Assembly (NCBI RefSeq): GCF_000234665.1
Contig: NC_018312.1
Coordinates: 1,049,791 to 1,113,790, forward strand
Direction of reading: 5' to 3'
Source of the DNA: Leishmania mexicana MHOM/GT/2001/U1103
Taxonomy: Eukaryota; Euglenozoa; Kinetoplastea; Trypanosomatida; Trypanosomatidae
DNA: 64,000 nucleotides
Positions within the stretch are counted from its first letter, which is position 1. Each line of letters starts with the position of its first letter. Below, in pieces: positions 1 through 10,506 of the stretch. The notes below the pieces were generated by a model. The model worked only from the letters and a program-made list of their open reading frames with translations, was not told where the DNA came from and made no database searches. The translations under genes were made by a program, and so were the position numbers.

Positions 1-303
1 CTCCGTGGTGCACTCGTCCACCCGTCTGCCTGTGCCTGTGTGTGTGTGCGTGCGTATGTGAAAGCGTTCGACGCCGCTCATACGCACCCTTTCTTGTTTT
101 GCTCCCTCTCTTCTCCATCTCCACTTGTACCATGTCTCGGTCTTTGGCCACTGTACGCACGTGCGCGTGTGTGTGTGTGTCTGCATGTATGAACTGTTGC
201 TATGTATGTTGTGTGCGTATTTTCGGGTCTCAGCGTGGGCGCACTGTGCATGCCCCTCCCTCTCCCCCTCTCTTCCTCTCCCTCCCCCTCCCTCTCTCTG
301 TCT

Positions 304-325
304 CACACACACACACACACACACA
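304..325. repeat. (CA)n microsatellite
   Basis: An uninterrupted CA dinucleotide run of about 11 units inside a CT-rich intergenic tract, typical of trypanosomatid spacer DNA. Confidence 0.9.
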
Positions 326-378
326 TCTCCTCCCACACCCCCACCCGCGCACACGTCGGACGCTTCTTTCACTTCCAG

Positions 379-412
379 TTTTTTTTCGTTTTTGTTTTTG
401 TTTTTGTTTTTC
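379..412. repeat. Short tandem repeat of GTTTTT units
   Basis: Poly-T broken by single G or CG at near-regular six-base spacing (about four units). It could serve as a polypyrimidine signal for trans-splicing, but no gene start lies close downstream. Confidence 0.7.
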
Positions 413-1610
413 CTTGCTCCTCTCTTGCCCCTGTATGACTGACCGATGTTTCACTTGGACTGCCCATATCCATCCTTCCATCCCACAGCTTTGTGCTCTT
501 TTCTTTCCCTCGATGCCACCTTCCCGTCCTCGCAGGTTTGACGTGCCCGTTGTCTCGCTCGCCTCACCTTCGTCGCTGCCTGGCAAAGACCCCGTAGCAG
601 ACCACTTCCACGACTCTCTCCATGTTTGCCCATCAGCTTCTCGGCGTCTCGTGAGTCTCCACCTTTTCGTGGCATCTGCCATGGATTGTGGTTCTCTTTT
701 TGTGTGGGCTCCTCCGCTGGTCACAGTTGTGGTGACGGATGTTCCCTTTCGAATGAGGCAGCAGGGGTGAGTGGGTGGTGGTGCGGGAGACGGCGACGTG
801 GTGGTTGCAGGCGGAACCGAAAGAAACACAAGAAGAGAGAGAACGCGATGGGGATGTACGATGTGTGGTGTCGCTGTGTGCTGCGGTGTTTGCCGGCGAC
901 CAGCCGGCTCCCCCATCGCCTTCGCCGCGGTGTCACTGATATCGCGGTCATCATCGCCATGGCAGCTAAAGAGCCGTACTCCCCCCTCTCCTTCTTTCCA
1001 TCTCGCCCGTGTGACGTATCTGGTGTCCCCCATGTTGTTAGACCCATGACCAAACGCAGAACAAGAAAAGTCACAGGGCCCAACAGCAGCACAGCGTCTC
1101 GGGAGGTGATGTTCATCTTGCGGAACCATCAACCCCCCTCCCCTTCCCCCAACACATGTGCGTGGGCCCCTGTGTGGACCCGCATAAATGAGTCAAGTCC
1201 CGGTCATCCGTGGAGGGCTCTGTATAGCGGTGTACACGTGGACCGCTGTCTGGCGTGGCGGGGAAGGGCAATGCCAGAGCGTGTGGACGACCCCAAAGCT
1301 TGCTCACCGCGCTAGCCGCTCTCTCCCACCCCTTCTGTGCTCTCAAGGAGGCATGTAGGCTGAGAGCAACCTGCTTAGCGACGAATGGCGCGCGTAAGAC
1401 AGAGGGTGGAATGCATGGCAGCGCTACTCTCCTCAGCTCTGGAAAAGGCGTACAAGCACCCACCAAAGTCGCACTGCTCTCGTCGCCGTGGTTCCTTCTC
1501 TCCGCTTGCATATGTGTGACGTTTCTCTGCCTGGCTTTCACCTCCTCCCCCCTCGGCCACTCTCACAACGCTCCGCAGAACTCGTTGTCCTTGCACCTGT
1601 GTGGGAACCT

Positions 1611-2145
1611 TGATCACGGGGAACGCCTCCGTGCGCGGTATCGCAGGGCCCAGTGCACCCTCCCGCTCTCTCTGTGGGGAGGCCGGGCAGCCCCTACTCT
1701 ACCCCGCCTCCTCACCCCTGCCCATGCCGAACCACGTGTGGTGGTGACAGGGCCAGGCACCCACGACACGGTGGGAGGGTGGGGTGGGGGGGGGACAGAG
1801 CGATGGATCGCTGCTGATGTTGGCGGCCAGGTCCTGCATGGGGTGGCGTCGGAGCGCCCCGCGACCGTGAAGCGGTCTGTGCCGCCCACATGATCGGCAG
1901 AGTGCCCGCGTGACTCGAGCGTGTGGCCCACCCGGTGGCGACCGGCATACGGGGTGGGTAGAGTTTTGAAGCGCAGGGGCCATGCTCGCCGACGACCGGG
2001 TGGGCACATTGCTGTACCGGCGTGTGTCTACGGCTGCTCTGCACTGCGCGATGGGCCCTGTGGCAGGCCAGGGGGAGGAGGGGGAGAGAGAGTCACGCGG
2101 AGTGTGGCCCCGTGCTGTGTGGCAGAGAGGGCGGACACGGAAAGA
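1611..2145. repeat. Dispersed ~535-bp repeat, copy A (SIDER-like)
   Basis: First of four near-identical copies; the others are at 9971-10506, 18830-19365 and a shortened one at 24348-24697. The shared block starts at a TGATC(A/G)CGGG motif and ends at GGACACGGAAAGA, and flanking sequence differs on both sides of copy A. Size (~0.5 kb), lack of coding capacity and intergenic position fit the Leishmania SIDER class of short degenerate retroposons, but that assignment is inferred from size and placement, not from a comparison with a known SIDER sequence. Copy A ends about 200 bp before the FHA-protein start codon. Confidence 0.75.
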
Positions 2146-2343
2146 CAAAGCTTGGGCGCTGCGCGAATATGGTTAACGGGGCCGCTGTGCCCGCGTGCAC
2201 GTGGGACTGCATTACTGTGTGTCGTCTCCGCTCCTCGTCTTTTTCTGCGAGTGGCTACTACCCACTGGCCTCTTCAAAACGTGTGTGCACCTGCTCACGT
2301 GTGCGAGTGCGCACACCCACAAAGAAAAAGCAGAGTAGTCATC

Positions 2344-3357
2344 ATGGAAGCTCCCAATTACGGTCGCACAGGACTCCTGACCTCCCGTCTCGGTGGGCTG
2401 CCCGTGACACGCCCCAGGCTGTTGCTGCCGGGGAGCTCGGCCGCGTCCCGCCTGATCAAGTGGTATCCTTCCCTCCTTACCATACCGCAGCAACTACTTG
2501 ATGCGCTGCGCCGCGAAGACGACACCGAAGGTGCGGACGGTGATGTTCCCGCGACGAGGACGTCGTTTTTCTCGGACCCCACACTGATCACTTATTTACG
2601 CGTAGCCACCGTCGCCGAGTGCCTTGTGCAGTGGTGGCGCCGTTGGGCGGCAGCTGCGTCACCGACAAGGACCACTGAAGCACTTGCCCCCACAGGCCCA
2701 TCGCACGAGCAGCTCTCCGCCCTCTACACAGAGATACTGCAGTGGCATCGAGATGAAGTCGTCAGCGGGAAAACGGTACCATCATCAGCGCCGGCCCACG
2801 GCTCGTCGTCTTCGAGTACCTTCTTCATCCCCGCCTACAAGCTGCTGGTCATGAAGGACGACAGAAAGGTGGCGGAGTACGCCAACCTCACCTGGCGCTC
2901 GGTGTGGTTGCTGGGGAAGGATCCTGATGTGAATGATGTGCCGCTGGAGCACCCCTCCTGCTCTGGCCAGCACGCCTCAATGGAGATGCGGTTCGTCTTG
3001 ACGGACGAGGCTGCTTTTAACGCCTACGTAACGGAAAAGGTGAATACAACGGCACCGGACGCACGGATGCTGCCGCCGCCGGGAGCGAATGTGCCTCCGT
3101 TTGCACAGAGCAAGCAGGCTCTGCGATCCTTGTGCACTGACATGTGGGCGATGCTGGAGGAGGCCCTGACCTCTGTCGGCGGTGACGCATCTGTGGTGTG
3201 GACAGCCGAGTTACAGCTGATTGATTTGGGGTCCACTAACCACACAAAGCTCAATGGCGAGGTGGTTCCGGCAATGGAGGCGACGACGGTGATTGACTCG
3301 GATGTGCTGGAGTTTGGCTGCTCGACGCGCAAGTACGTGGTGATGCGCGATGCGTAG
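2344..3357 (+). CDS. FHA-domain protein, SNIP1/Pml1-like FHA
   Basis: Protein of 337 aa starting at the first in-frame ATG; an upstream extension of the frame has no ATG and runs through repeat A. The C-terminal half shows forkhead-associated (FHA) motifs. An LLGKDPDVNDVPLEHPSCSGQH block near residues 189-210 matches the phosphopeptide-binding loop (G, R/K, H-P-S-x-S-x-x-H). GSTNHTKLNG at 296-305 matches the GSTNGTxxNG turn, followed by DVLEFGCSTRKYVV at the C-terminus. The closest pattern is the SNIP1/Dawdle/Pml1 type, whose members bind phosphothreonine and work with RNA processing factors. About 85 residues, including a Pro-rich stretch, separate the two halves, much more than usual. The N-terminal 150 residues are not recognised. 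FHA assignment is firm; the RNA-processing role is inferred. Confidence 0.88.
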   Translation: MEAPNYGRTGLLTSRLGGLPVTRPRLLLPGSSAASRLIKWYPSLLTIPQQLLDALRREDDTEGADGDVPATRTSFFSDPTLITYLRVATVAECLVQWWRRWAAAASPTRTTEALAPTGPSHEQLSALYTEILQWHRDEVVSGKTVPSSAPAHGSSSSSTFFIPAYKLLVMKDDRKVAEYANLTWRSVWLLGKDPDVNDVPLEHPSCSGQHASMEMRFVLTDEAAFNAYVTEKVNTTAPDARMLPPPGANVPPFAQSKQALRSLCTDMWAMLEEALTSVGGDASVVWTAELQLIDLGSTNHTKLNGEVVPAMEATTVIDSDVLEFGCSTRKYVVMRDA

Positions 3358-4574
3358 CTGCTGCGACCGTCACACTGGATTGGGTTCGACGCGTAGGCTG
3401 CGAGAGGCGTTGTTGCCGAATAATTTGTGACGCTTCATCTCTCCATTGGCACGGACGGGAAGCATCGATAGCATTGACAGAAACAGTGAAGGCACTACGT
3501 GGCAGGATAAACAATGCTGTACGCGTGCCCGTCCATGGGGATGGGGATGGCTGTCTCTTCTCTCCAAGCGAAAAGGAGGTTGCTACCGCTGTTGTGCTAT
3601 CCGGGGTTTGACGACTGCTGCGCGAGAACCGTGCACCCCTCGCTTCTCGGTGGTGGCTCCTTCTTTTCCTGAGGGCGGTTGCCTAGGCGGCGCCCAAGGT
3701 GTACGCACCTTTCCACGACTTCCTCGTGTCACCCAGGGAGGCTGCGGGCTGCGGGCGCTTCTCTATCCCCTTCTTCCGCGCTTGCCCCTCGCCCGTGCAC
3801 TTCCCCTCCTCTTCCCTCAAACCGCCCCCCCCCCCCGCCACCCCCTCTACCTCGAATTCCTATGCGGTACATGAGTGCGTGCAGTGCCTTGTCAGTGCCT
3901 TGTCGTATTGGACCTCCTCCCTCTTCCTCAGTTACATGCACAGGGCAAATACACAAGCAGACAAGCATATACACGCGAGCACCAACACCGCATCATCCAC
4001 CATAGCTTGTACGCCGCCGTGAGAGTTTTCTCTCTAGCACGGGCAGCGCTCCCACTGCATGACCGACGTGCTCTTGTACATCAGTGCCTCCCCCCTCCCC
4101 TCTCCTCCCTTTGTTTGGTTTGTGGTACCCACCGTGATTTAGTGGAGCTCATTCTCCCCCCCCCCTTTCACTCCGTCTTCTGCTTTCTCTCCCCTTGCCA
4201 GCGCCCTCTTCCCCGTCGCACACACCGACATCCCTTCATACAACCTTTTCTCTTTCTGTACCTGTGCGTGCATGTGCCTGTGGATTACGTAGAGCATATC
4301 GACCCAATCGATCTGCGACACAGTCCTGGGTCAGTACATCGTTCTTCCTTGCCTTTAGTCCTCCTTGCCGACCCCATCTTTCCTTCTCCCTGCTGGTTGC
4401 CCTCCTCCCCCTCCACGACTAACTTACGCTCTCTCGCATAGCCACACACCCAACGTGCCACCCCTGGCATTGTCGCGTCCGTGCACAGCCCTTCCTCCCT
4501 CTCGTTCTCCCCCCTTTTTCCGCCGTTTAAATCCGTGCGCAACCTCCTCGCAGCGGAGGAAGGTGCGTGCGGAG
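3358..4574. other. Intergenic region, CT-rich, no gene seen
   Basis: Contains several long polypyrimidine tracts (for example 4085-4260 and 4370-4500) followed by AG dinucleotides, as expected for spliced-leader acceptor sites of the downstream zinc-finger gene. A run of about 13 C lies at 3824-3837. No protein-like frame was found. Confidence 0.6.
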
Positions 4575-5723
4575 ATGTCTTCGACACGAGATGGTTCACG
4601 CTTGCACTCTGACGGCCCTTTCGATGGCCGCTCGCTGCTGTTAGAGCAGACGAAGCTGCTGCGGGAGTCGTCGCCGGCAGATATCAACTTCATTCAATTC
4701 CTTAAGCTGCGGCTGAGTGCGCAGCAACGAGCCACTGCGCAGCGCAACTACTGGCAGCGAGTACAACGGGAGGCAGCGGACAGTATGAACTCAAATATGG
4801 CGCGTCGTAAGGTGCGAGGCGGCATCCCTGCCCCCGCAGAAGCGATATCGACGGCCGCTTCCGGCAGCGTGGAGCGCGCACCCTTCAACGCCTATGATGC
4901 GGAGCACGTGATGCTAGAAAACTCGACCACATCGTTCGACACCTTCTCAAAGCTGGATGCGGTCATGCGGGCGACATCTCACGGTGCCGTGCAGCCCCCG
5001 ACTGTGTATCGACACTTTGAGGGCCAGCCGTCTGCAGTGTTGAAGCGCCGCGGCGCACCTGCGTCGGAGTTCACGGACTTCGCCGCCGTCGCCACGGCTG
5101 AGCCTAGCGAAGACGGGAACAGCAGCCAAAGGCGCCCATCTGGTCCTCCGCTGGAGGAAGACTCGTACGTATTGGCGCCGTTTACCGCGAGTAACTATAG
5201 CGCGGCTGCTGCGGCCGCCATCGATGAGCGCCCAGCGATGGCCTGCGGCAAGCCGCAGGTCCCCGTCGATGTGGACGAGATGAAGGACGTGGAGTTGGAG
5301 CCGTGCCCGCACTGTGGTCGCACGTTTGCTCCGGCTCGATTGGAGCGGCACGTAACCACATGCGAGCGGCATAAAAGCACATTGCCTAAAACAAAGGGTG
5401 ACATGAAGAGCGCCAGGGCCCTCACCGGTCGCAAGAAGCCGGACCGAACCGCAGGCGGTGATAGTGCCGCTGCTTCTGCGGCTGCCACGGCAAGCACTGC
5501 CGGTGCCGCACCGGGTGAGCCGCAGCGCTGGTCGACGGACACAATCTTCAAACCGGAGAAGTGGCGGAAGCAAAGCGCGCAGTTGCGCAACGCCATGGCT
5601 GGCGCATCCGTCGCGGTGGACGATGATCGGGTGCCGTGCCCGTCATGCGGGCGCCACTTCTCCGATGACGTCGCGGTGCGGCACATTCCGATGTGCAAGT
5701 CGAAGGGCAGTCGTGTGGCGTAA
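4575..5723 (+). CDS. C2HC zinc-finger protein (ZC2HC1/FAM164-like)
   Basis: Protein of 382 aa. The ATG at 4575 is the first one after the polypyrimidine-rich leader and the first point where the translation stops being low-complexity. Two C2HC fingers with identical spacing are visible: Cys244, Cys247, His259, Cys263 (CPHCGRTF...RHVTTC) and Cys355, Cys358, His370, Cys374 (CPSCGRHF...RHIPMC). This CPxCGRxF...H...C pattern is characteristic of the ZC2HC1 family, which occurs in flagellated eukaryotes. The rest is low-complexity, Ala/Ser-rich and probably disordered, with an alanine cluster around residues 217-222. The zinc-finger call is firm; cellular role is unknown. Confidence 0.88.
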   Translation: MSSTRDGSRLHSDGPFDGRSLLLEQTKLLRESSPADINFIQFLKLRLSAQQRATAQRNYWQRVQREAADSMNSNMARRKVRGGIPAPAEAISTAASGSVERAPFNAYDAEHVMLENSTTSFDTFSKLDAVMRATSHGAVQPPTVYRHFEGQPSAVLKRRGAPASEFTDFAAVATAEPSEDGNSSQRRPSGPPLEEDSYVLAPFTASNYSAAAAAAIDERPAMACGKPQVPVDVDEMKDVELEPCPHCGRTFAPARLERHVTTCERHKSTLPKTKGDMKSARALTGRKKPDRTAGGDSAAASAAATASTAGAAPGEPQRWSTDTIFKPEKWRKQSAQLRNAMAGASVAVDDDRVPCPSCGRHFSDDVAVRHIPMCKSKGSRVA

Positions 5724-6149
5724 CCGATCCAGCGGTGGCGCACAACAAAAAGGAAAAGTGTACCTGACACCGGTCTACCTGTGTGCGTCTGTGTGCGTCT
5801 GTGTGCGTGCGTGTGCATCTGTGGAGACCATCGCTGACGGCGCGTGCATTGTCTTTTGTTTTTCTGTTGTTTCTTTACCTCTCGCTTACCGGTAGAAGAG
5901 AGCACGTTATACTGGGCACATCAAAGTCATTAGCCGCCCTCTCCTCGCCTTTACTTTCATTTACAGCGCACACTGACGTCACGTTCCAGCAGTGGCGACA
6001 CGAGCATCATCCATCCACGTTGACGGCAACCACTCCTCTCCTTCCCCCCAAATGGCCATACAACGCCCCGCCCCTTGCACGCTCTTGTTACTCCGTTGCT
6101 CGTATTCCGTCTTTTATTCTCTCGCGAGACAGCCTCTGCGTAGGCGTAC

Positions 6150-6180
<31 letters not shown>

Positions 6181-6990
6181 CTCATCCACATCTTCGCCCT
6201 CTTCGGGTGGTGCTGCATCACTCTTTCGTCATCGCCATGTGCGAAGTACTTCAGCGTCTGCGAGTGTGGTAGTGGCTGAGAAAAACAGAGGAGGAACCGC
6301 AAACAGAGGGAGAGAGAGGATAGCGAGTCGCACTCGTCGTCTTGTGCACTTGGCAAATTCTTATCCTCTGCGCAGCGGAGTTCCGCCAACAGTGTCGATG
6401 CACGCATGCGTAAGAGGGGCGTAGTATCATCGTACTTGCTCTGGAACGGACTGCCGCGAAGGAAAAGAGCGGGGGGCGAGAGCAGGATGGGAGGCATGAA
6501 ACGCACTTGAGGCAGTTTATTCAAACTGCCTTGGCTCAGCATCGCCGTTCTCTCGACTCTCTCTCTGTAAGGGGGGTCGTACGTCTCTGGTCGCCACCGC
6601 TCTCCCAGGTCGGCCGCCCGCTTGCTCTCTAGGCTTGGAGCCAAAGCAGGCGCCAGATGCTCATGCTTCCATCCACCGCACAGTCATCATCGACAGCTCT
6701 ACCTCCCCACCTCTTTCGCTCCTGCTGCCATGCCGCTTCATCGCATATGTGCCTTCCTTTCCCCTCAGAGTCTTTGCCTTTCTTTTTCACCTGCACTTAC
6801 CTTCTACTCATCCCTATCGATTCTGGAAGCTGCTATTCTGCATCCGCGGCTCCGTCATCATCCTCGTCTCCCGTTCGCCGTTGTGGACTATTACGTGATC
6901 TGTGAAGCTACCGTCATATGCGCAGCGTTGTCCCTCAGGTCCCCGCCTGCGCACCATCTACCCTCTCCATTCTCCCCTACCTACGTCATC
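5724..6990. other. Intergenic region, no gene seen
   Basis: Contains a GT microsatellite (6155-6181) and CT-rich stretches at 6020-6120 and 6690-6980. The last AG before the next start codon that follows a pyrimidine stretch is at about 6938, giving a predicted 5' UTR of around 50 nt for the dehydrogenase gene. Confidence 0.55.
6155..6181. repeat. (GT)n microsatellite
   Basis: About 13 uninterrupted TG units in the spacer between the zinc-finger gene and the dehydrogenase gene. Confidence 0.9.
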
Positions 6991-8466
6991 ATGAGCGCTG
7001 TTGAGGAATTCGAGTTCGAGCCTTTCACGGGTCGCCAGAGCAAGTACAAGGCATGCCTTGATGAGCTTGTGGCGCTCAACTTGGGCCCCAAGTCCGTGGT
7101 AACGGATGCCGTGACGCTGCGCAAGTTTTACAGCAAGGACAAGTCGAGCCACGCCCGCTCCGTCCCTGTGGCAGCTGTCCGGCCGAACTCAACGGAACAG
7201 GTGGCTGCGGTGGTACAGGTGTGCGCGAAGTACAAGGTGCCCATGACGCCGCGTGGTGCAGGCACCGGCCTCGAGGGTGGGTGCATCCCATACGCTGGCG
7301 GCATCGTCATCGACACGGATTCTTTGACGCGGATGGACTTCGACCTCGACAACTCGTGTGTGTGGGTAGGCGCTGGGGTGCGCAAAATGACCCTCAACAA
7401 GGCGGCTGCCAAGCACGGCCTCGTCTTTGGCCCCGACCCGTCCTCGAACCCCTGCGTCGGTGGGATGGTCGCAACCTCCGGCAGCGGTATGTGTACGCTG
7501 CGCTATGGTACCACGCGCGAGAACGTGCTGGCCTTGCGCGTCGTCACGCCGAAGGGCGCCGTTGTGCAGACGCGGCAGGTGGTGCGCAAGTCATCGGCAG
7601 GGCTGGAGCTGACTCAGCTGTACATTGGTAGCGAGGGCACCCTCGGCGTCATCTGTGAGGTATGCTTTCGACTGTTTCCCATTCAGAAGTACAGCTCCGG
7701 CGGCGTGGGCTTCTTCGCCACGACGCACGCGGCCGTGCGTGCAGTGGTGGCGCTCAGGCAGCAAGGTGTCCCACACACACTGCTGCGGTGCGAGCTGCTC
7801 AACAAGGAGAGTGTGGCGGTGGCCAACGCGTACAGAAAAACGAACCTGTGTGTGGCGGCGTGCGTGCTACTTGAGTTTGCGTCAGACAATACGGGGCGGC
7901 GCCACATTCACGGCGACTACAAGAAAGTGGCCGCGGTGTTCAAGAAGTTTGGCGCCAAGGAGATGTGCTACTTGAAGGACAGCAAGGCCATGGACACCGC
8001 TTGGGAGGCCCGCCGTAGCTGCTACTTCTCCGCCATGTACGTGGACAAGACAAAAGGTGCTCAGAGAGTGATCGCGACAGACGTCTGCGTCCCCATCAGC
8101 CGCCTGGCGGAGTGTGTCGAGGCGACAGAGGAGGACTTCAAGCAGAACAGCCGCCCGTGCCTGATCTGCGCCCACATTAGCGACGGCAACTTCCACACAC
8201 TGATCCCGTTCACCGACGCGGCGGACTTTAAGCGTGCTCGCGAGCTGGAGGCTCGTATGGTGCGCCGCGCTGTCGAAATGGGCGGCACCGTGTCGGGCGA
8301 GCACGGCGTCGGCGTTGGTAAGGTGCGCCACGTCACGCACGAGCACAGTGAGGCCCACATTTGTGTGCAGGAGACGATCAAGAAGGCGCTCGACCCTGAC
8401 AATATCATGAACCCCGGCTGCTTTTACCCGTTCCAGCAGGTACTGTACCCCACCGCGCACTTATAG
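6991..8466 (+). CDS. D-lactate dehydrogenase-like FAD-linked oxidoreductase
   Basis: Protein of 491 aa in the FAD-linked oxidase family (FAD_binding_4 plus FAD-oxidase C). The FAD-binding PCMH domain is near residues 55-235: RGAGTGLEGG at 88-97, then the SSNPCVGGMVATSGSG and RYGTTRENVL blocks and GSEGTLGVICEV. The C-terminal domain has HISDGNFH at 395-402 and GTVSGEHGVGVGK with Glu437-His438, the conserved metal/substrate region of D-LDH and glycolate oxidase subunit D. Family members oxidise D-2-hydroxyacids such as D-lactate, the end product of the methylglyoxal/glyoxalase route, using FAD. The protein ends in Ala-His-Leu, which fits the degenerate peroxisomal/glycosomal PTS1 signal, and no mitochondrial presequence is obvious. 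The ATG at 6991 is the first that gives family-like N-terminal sequence; upstream translation is CT-rich noise. Confidence 0.92.
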   Translation: MSAVEEFEFEPFTGRQSKYKACLDELVALNLGPKSVVTDAVTLRKFYSKDKSSHARSVPVAAVRPNSTEQVAAVVQVCAKYKVPMTPRGAGTGLEGGCIPYAGGIVIDTDSLTRMDFDLDNSCVWVGAGVRKMTLNKAAAKHGLVFGPDPSSNPCVGGMVATSGSGMCTLRYGTTRENVLALRVVTPKGAVVQTRQVVRKSSAGLELTQLYIGSEGTLGVICEVCFRLFPIQKYSSGGVGFFATTHAAVRAVVALRQQGVPHTLLRCELLNKESVAVANAYRKTNLCVAACVLLEFASDNTGRRHIHGDYKKVAAVFKKFGAKEMCYLKDSKAMDTAWEARRSCYFSAMYVDKTKGAQRVIATDVCVPISRLAECVEATEEDFKQNSRPCLICAHISDGNFHTLIPFTDAADFKRARELEARMVRRAVEMGGTVSGEHGVGVGKVRHVTHEHSEAHICVQETIKKALDPDNIMNPGCFYPFQQVLYPTAHL

Positions 8467-8572
8467 CGCATGCGCCTCTCTGTCTGTGGTCGGTGGCGCA
8501 CATACCCCAGAGGTTTGCTTTTCTGTTCTTCCTCCTCCCTACCATTTTTTTCTTTACTCTACCCCCCCCCTC

Positions 8573-8590
8573 CACACACACACACACACA
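8573..8590. repeat. (CA)n microsatellite
   Basis: About nine CA units following a C-run in the 3' flank of the dehydrogenase gene. Confidence 0.85.
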
Positions 8591-8773
8591 AACACGCTCT
8601 TCTGATGTGTTCCTATTGTGTCTTGAGCTCCGGACTCTCGCTTTCTCTTTGGTGAGTGACTGAAGGCGCACCAACACATGTGCTCTGTCTCTCTCTCTTT
8701 GCCTCCTTTGTGCCTTAGGTGTGGTAAGCTGGTTGCTTTTCGTCCGCCTTGCTTCACTCTCTCTCTCTCTCCC

Positions 8774-8792
8774 TCACACACACACACACACG
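8774..8792. repeat. (CA)n microsatellite
   Basis: About nine CA units directly after a CT dinucleotide run. Confidence 0.85.
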
Positions 8793-9278
8793 CGTCTGCC
8801 GCCAGTGCTGCTGCTCGTTTCTCTCCCTCGCATGGGCGCACGTATCATCTGCCTCTTGCGAGGCGGTAGCATTGCTCTATGGCGTCCGTGCTGGGAAGAT
8901 CGAGGATGGAGAAGGGTGTGTGCAGCGGATGATTCCGATGATGGACGTTGTGGTGCGGTGGAGTCGGAAGAGAAGCTGATTGCACAAGAGGTGGGGATGT
9001 ATGGGCAGCACCTCCGAATGCTGTCCTCCACCCGGCATACGTGCCGCCCCGCACGGAGACTTTGAGAAAGGCCCCTTTTAAACGGAAAAAAAACATAACT
9101 TTGTGTGCTCCCCCTTATCGTTGCTCCTCCCTGTCAGCCCCCCCCCCCAGTGTCCGCACAGGACGTCCGCTTTTCTACTCTGCCTTTCCTGCTGCGCCAC
9201 CCGTCGCCACTCAAAGGCGTGTTGCCGTTCTCGGTCCGTGTGCGTGTGCCTGTGCGAAAGAAGGAAAGACATTGGAGT

Positions 9279-9345
9279 GCTTATATATATATCTATACAT
9301 TTATATTTATACATCTCTCTCTATACATACACATACATACTTTCA
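9279..9345. repeat. AT-rich simple-sequence island (TA / TACA units)
   Basis: A stretch of TATATATATA, TATTTATACA, a short CT run, then repeated ATACATAC units. It stands out as A+T-rich in GC-rich surroundings. Confidence 0.8.
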
Positions 9346-9970
9346 TGTGTGATGTAGGCGTATTCCTCCATTCATCATCTTCGTTTTCCTTGAAGGTTTG
9401 GTTGATTCGTTGTTGTCGTTCCGTTTCTTCTTACGCGCCAGGCTTTGCATTCTCCGGCAGAACTACAACACCGATCTCCGCGAGAGTGTGTGGGTCCGTG
9501 CACGACTAATAACGATCATGGTTGGAACGCAGCACCTCGCAGAGAGTGGTCACCTGCTAAGCAAGCACAGAGGGTGCCGAAGAGAAACCAACAAGTCCGC
9601 TGGCGCACACATGTACAAGTGCGCTCTAGATCATGACCATCCTGAGCTCACACTCACATTTATATACTTACTTTAAATTTTGTTTTCAGTTGTTGCCTTA
9701 TGTCTACTCTCTCTTGTCGATTTCGAATGGAAAGAGGCGCAGCACACAGGCGCAGAATGAGGTGCGGTACCAAACGGTAACACCACAAGCGCGAGAATCA
9801 CGCGCCTCCCACAGGGGTATGCGACACGCATACGGTTTTCTGCAGCAGCAGGAGCGGATTCGGACACTTCTTCCTGTGTCTCCGTCCGACCTCTCTCGCT
9901 CGCCCTCGTCATCTCTCTCAAGCTGTTCTAATTCGTTTCTTCTACACTATCTCTCAAGACTTGTTTTCCA

Positions 9971-10506
9971 TGATCGCGGGGGACGCCTCTGTGCGCGGTA
10001 TCGCAGGGCCCAGTGCACCCTCCCGCTCTCTCTGTGGGGAGGCCGGGCAGCCCCTACTCTACCCCGCCTCCTCACCCCTGCCCATGCCGAACCACGTGTG
10101 GTGGTGACAGGGCCAGGCACCCACGACACGGTGGGAGGGTGGGGTGGGGGGGGGGACAGAGCGATGGATCGCTGCTGATGTTGGCGGCCAGGTCCTGCAT
10201 GGGGTGGCGTCGGAGCGCCCCGCGACCGTGAAGCGGTCTGTGCCGCCCACATGATCGGCAGAGTGCCCGCGTGACTCGAGCGTGTGGCCCACGCCGGTGG
10301 CGACCGGCATACGGGGTGGGTAGAGTTTTGAAGCGCAGGGGCCATGCTCGCCGACGACCGGGTGGGCACATTGCTGTACCGGCGTGTGTCTACGGCTGCT
10401 CTGCACTGCGCGATGGGCCCTGTGGCAGGCCAGGGGGAGGAGGGGAGAGAGAGTCACGCGGAGTGTGGCCCCGTGCTGTGTGGCAGAGAGGGCGGACACG
10501 GAAAGA
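9971..10506. repeat. Dispersed ~535-bp repeat, copy B (SIDER-like)
   Basis: Near-identical to copies A and C over its full length. It lies in the spacer between the dehydrogenase and the basic-protein gene, at the left edge of duplicated block 1. Confidence 0.8.

Larger units (their letters stand above)
1..1610. other. Intergenic region with no supported gene
   Basis: This stretch has long open frames on both strands, but their translations are low-complexity (Cys/Ser/Pro/His runs from CT and GT repeats) and match no protein family I recognise. It holds a CA microsatellite at 304-325 and a T-rich run at 379-412. It is probably the 3' UTR of a gene left of the window plus spacer before the next gene. 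Confidence 0.6.
8467..9949. other. Intergenic region upstream of the duplicated block
   Basis: Non-coding spacer carrying CA microsatellites (8573-8590, 8774-8792) and an AT-rich island (9279-9345). It has CT-rich tracts but no protein-like frame. Its right edge at about 9950 is where identity with the second duplicated copy begins. Confidence 0.6.

Noticed and set aside
42..1132. Long overlapping open frames on both strands at the left end (up to 300 codons)
   Set aside because: Translations are dominated by Cys/Ser/His/Pro or Arg/Gly/Glu runs produced by CT and GT repeats; no domain or protein-like pattern.
3375..3395. GGGTTCGACGCG, resembling a tRNA B-box
   Set aside because: No matching A-box, acceptor stem or cloverleaf could be built around it.
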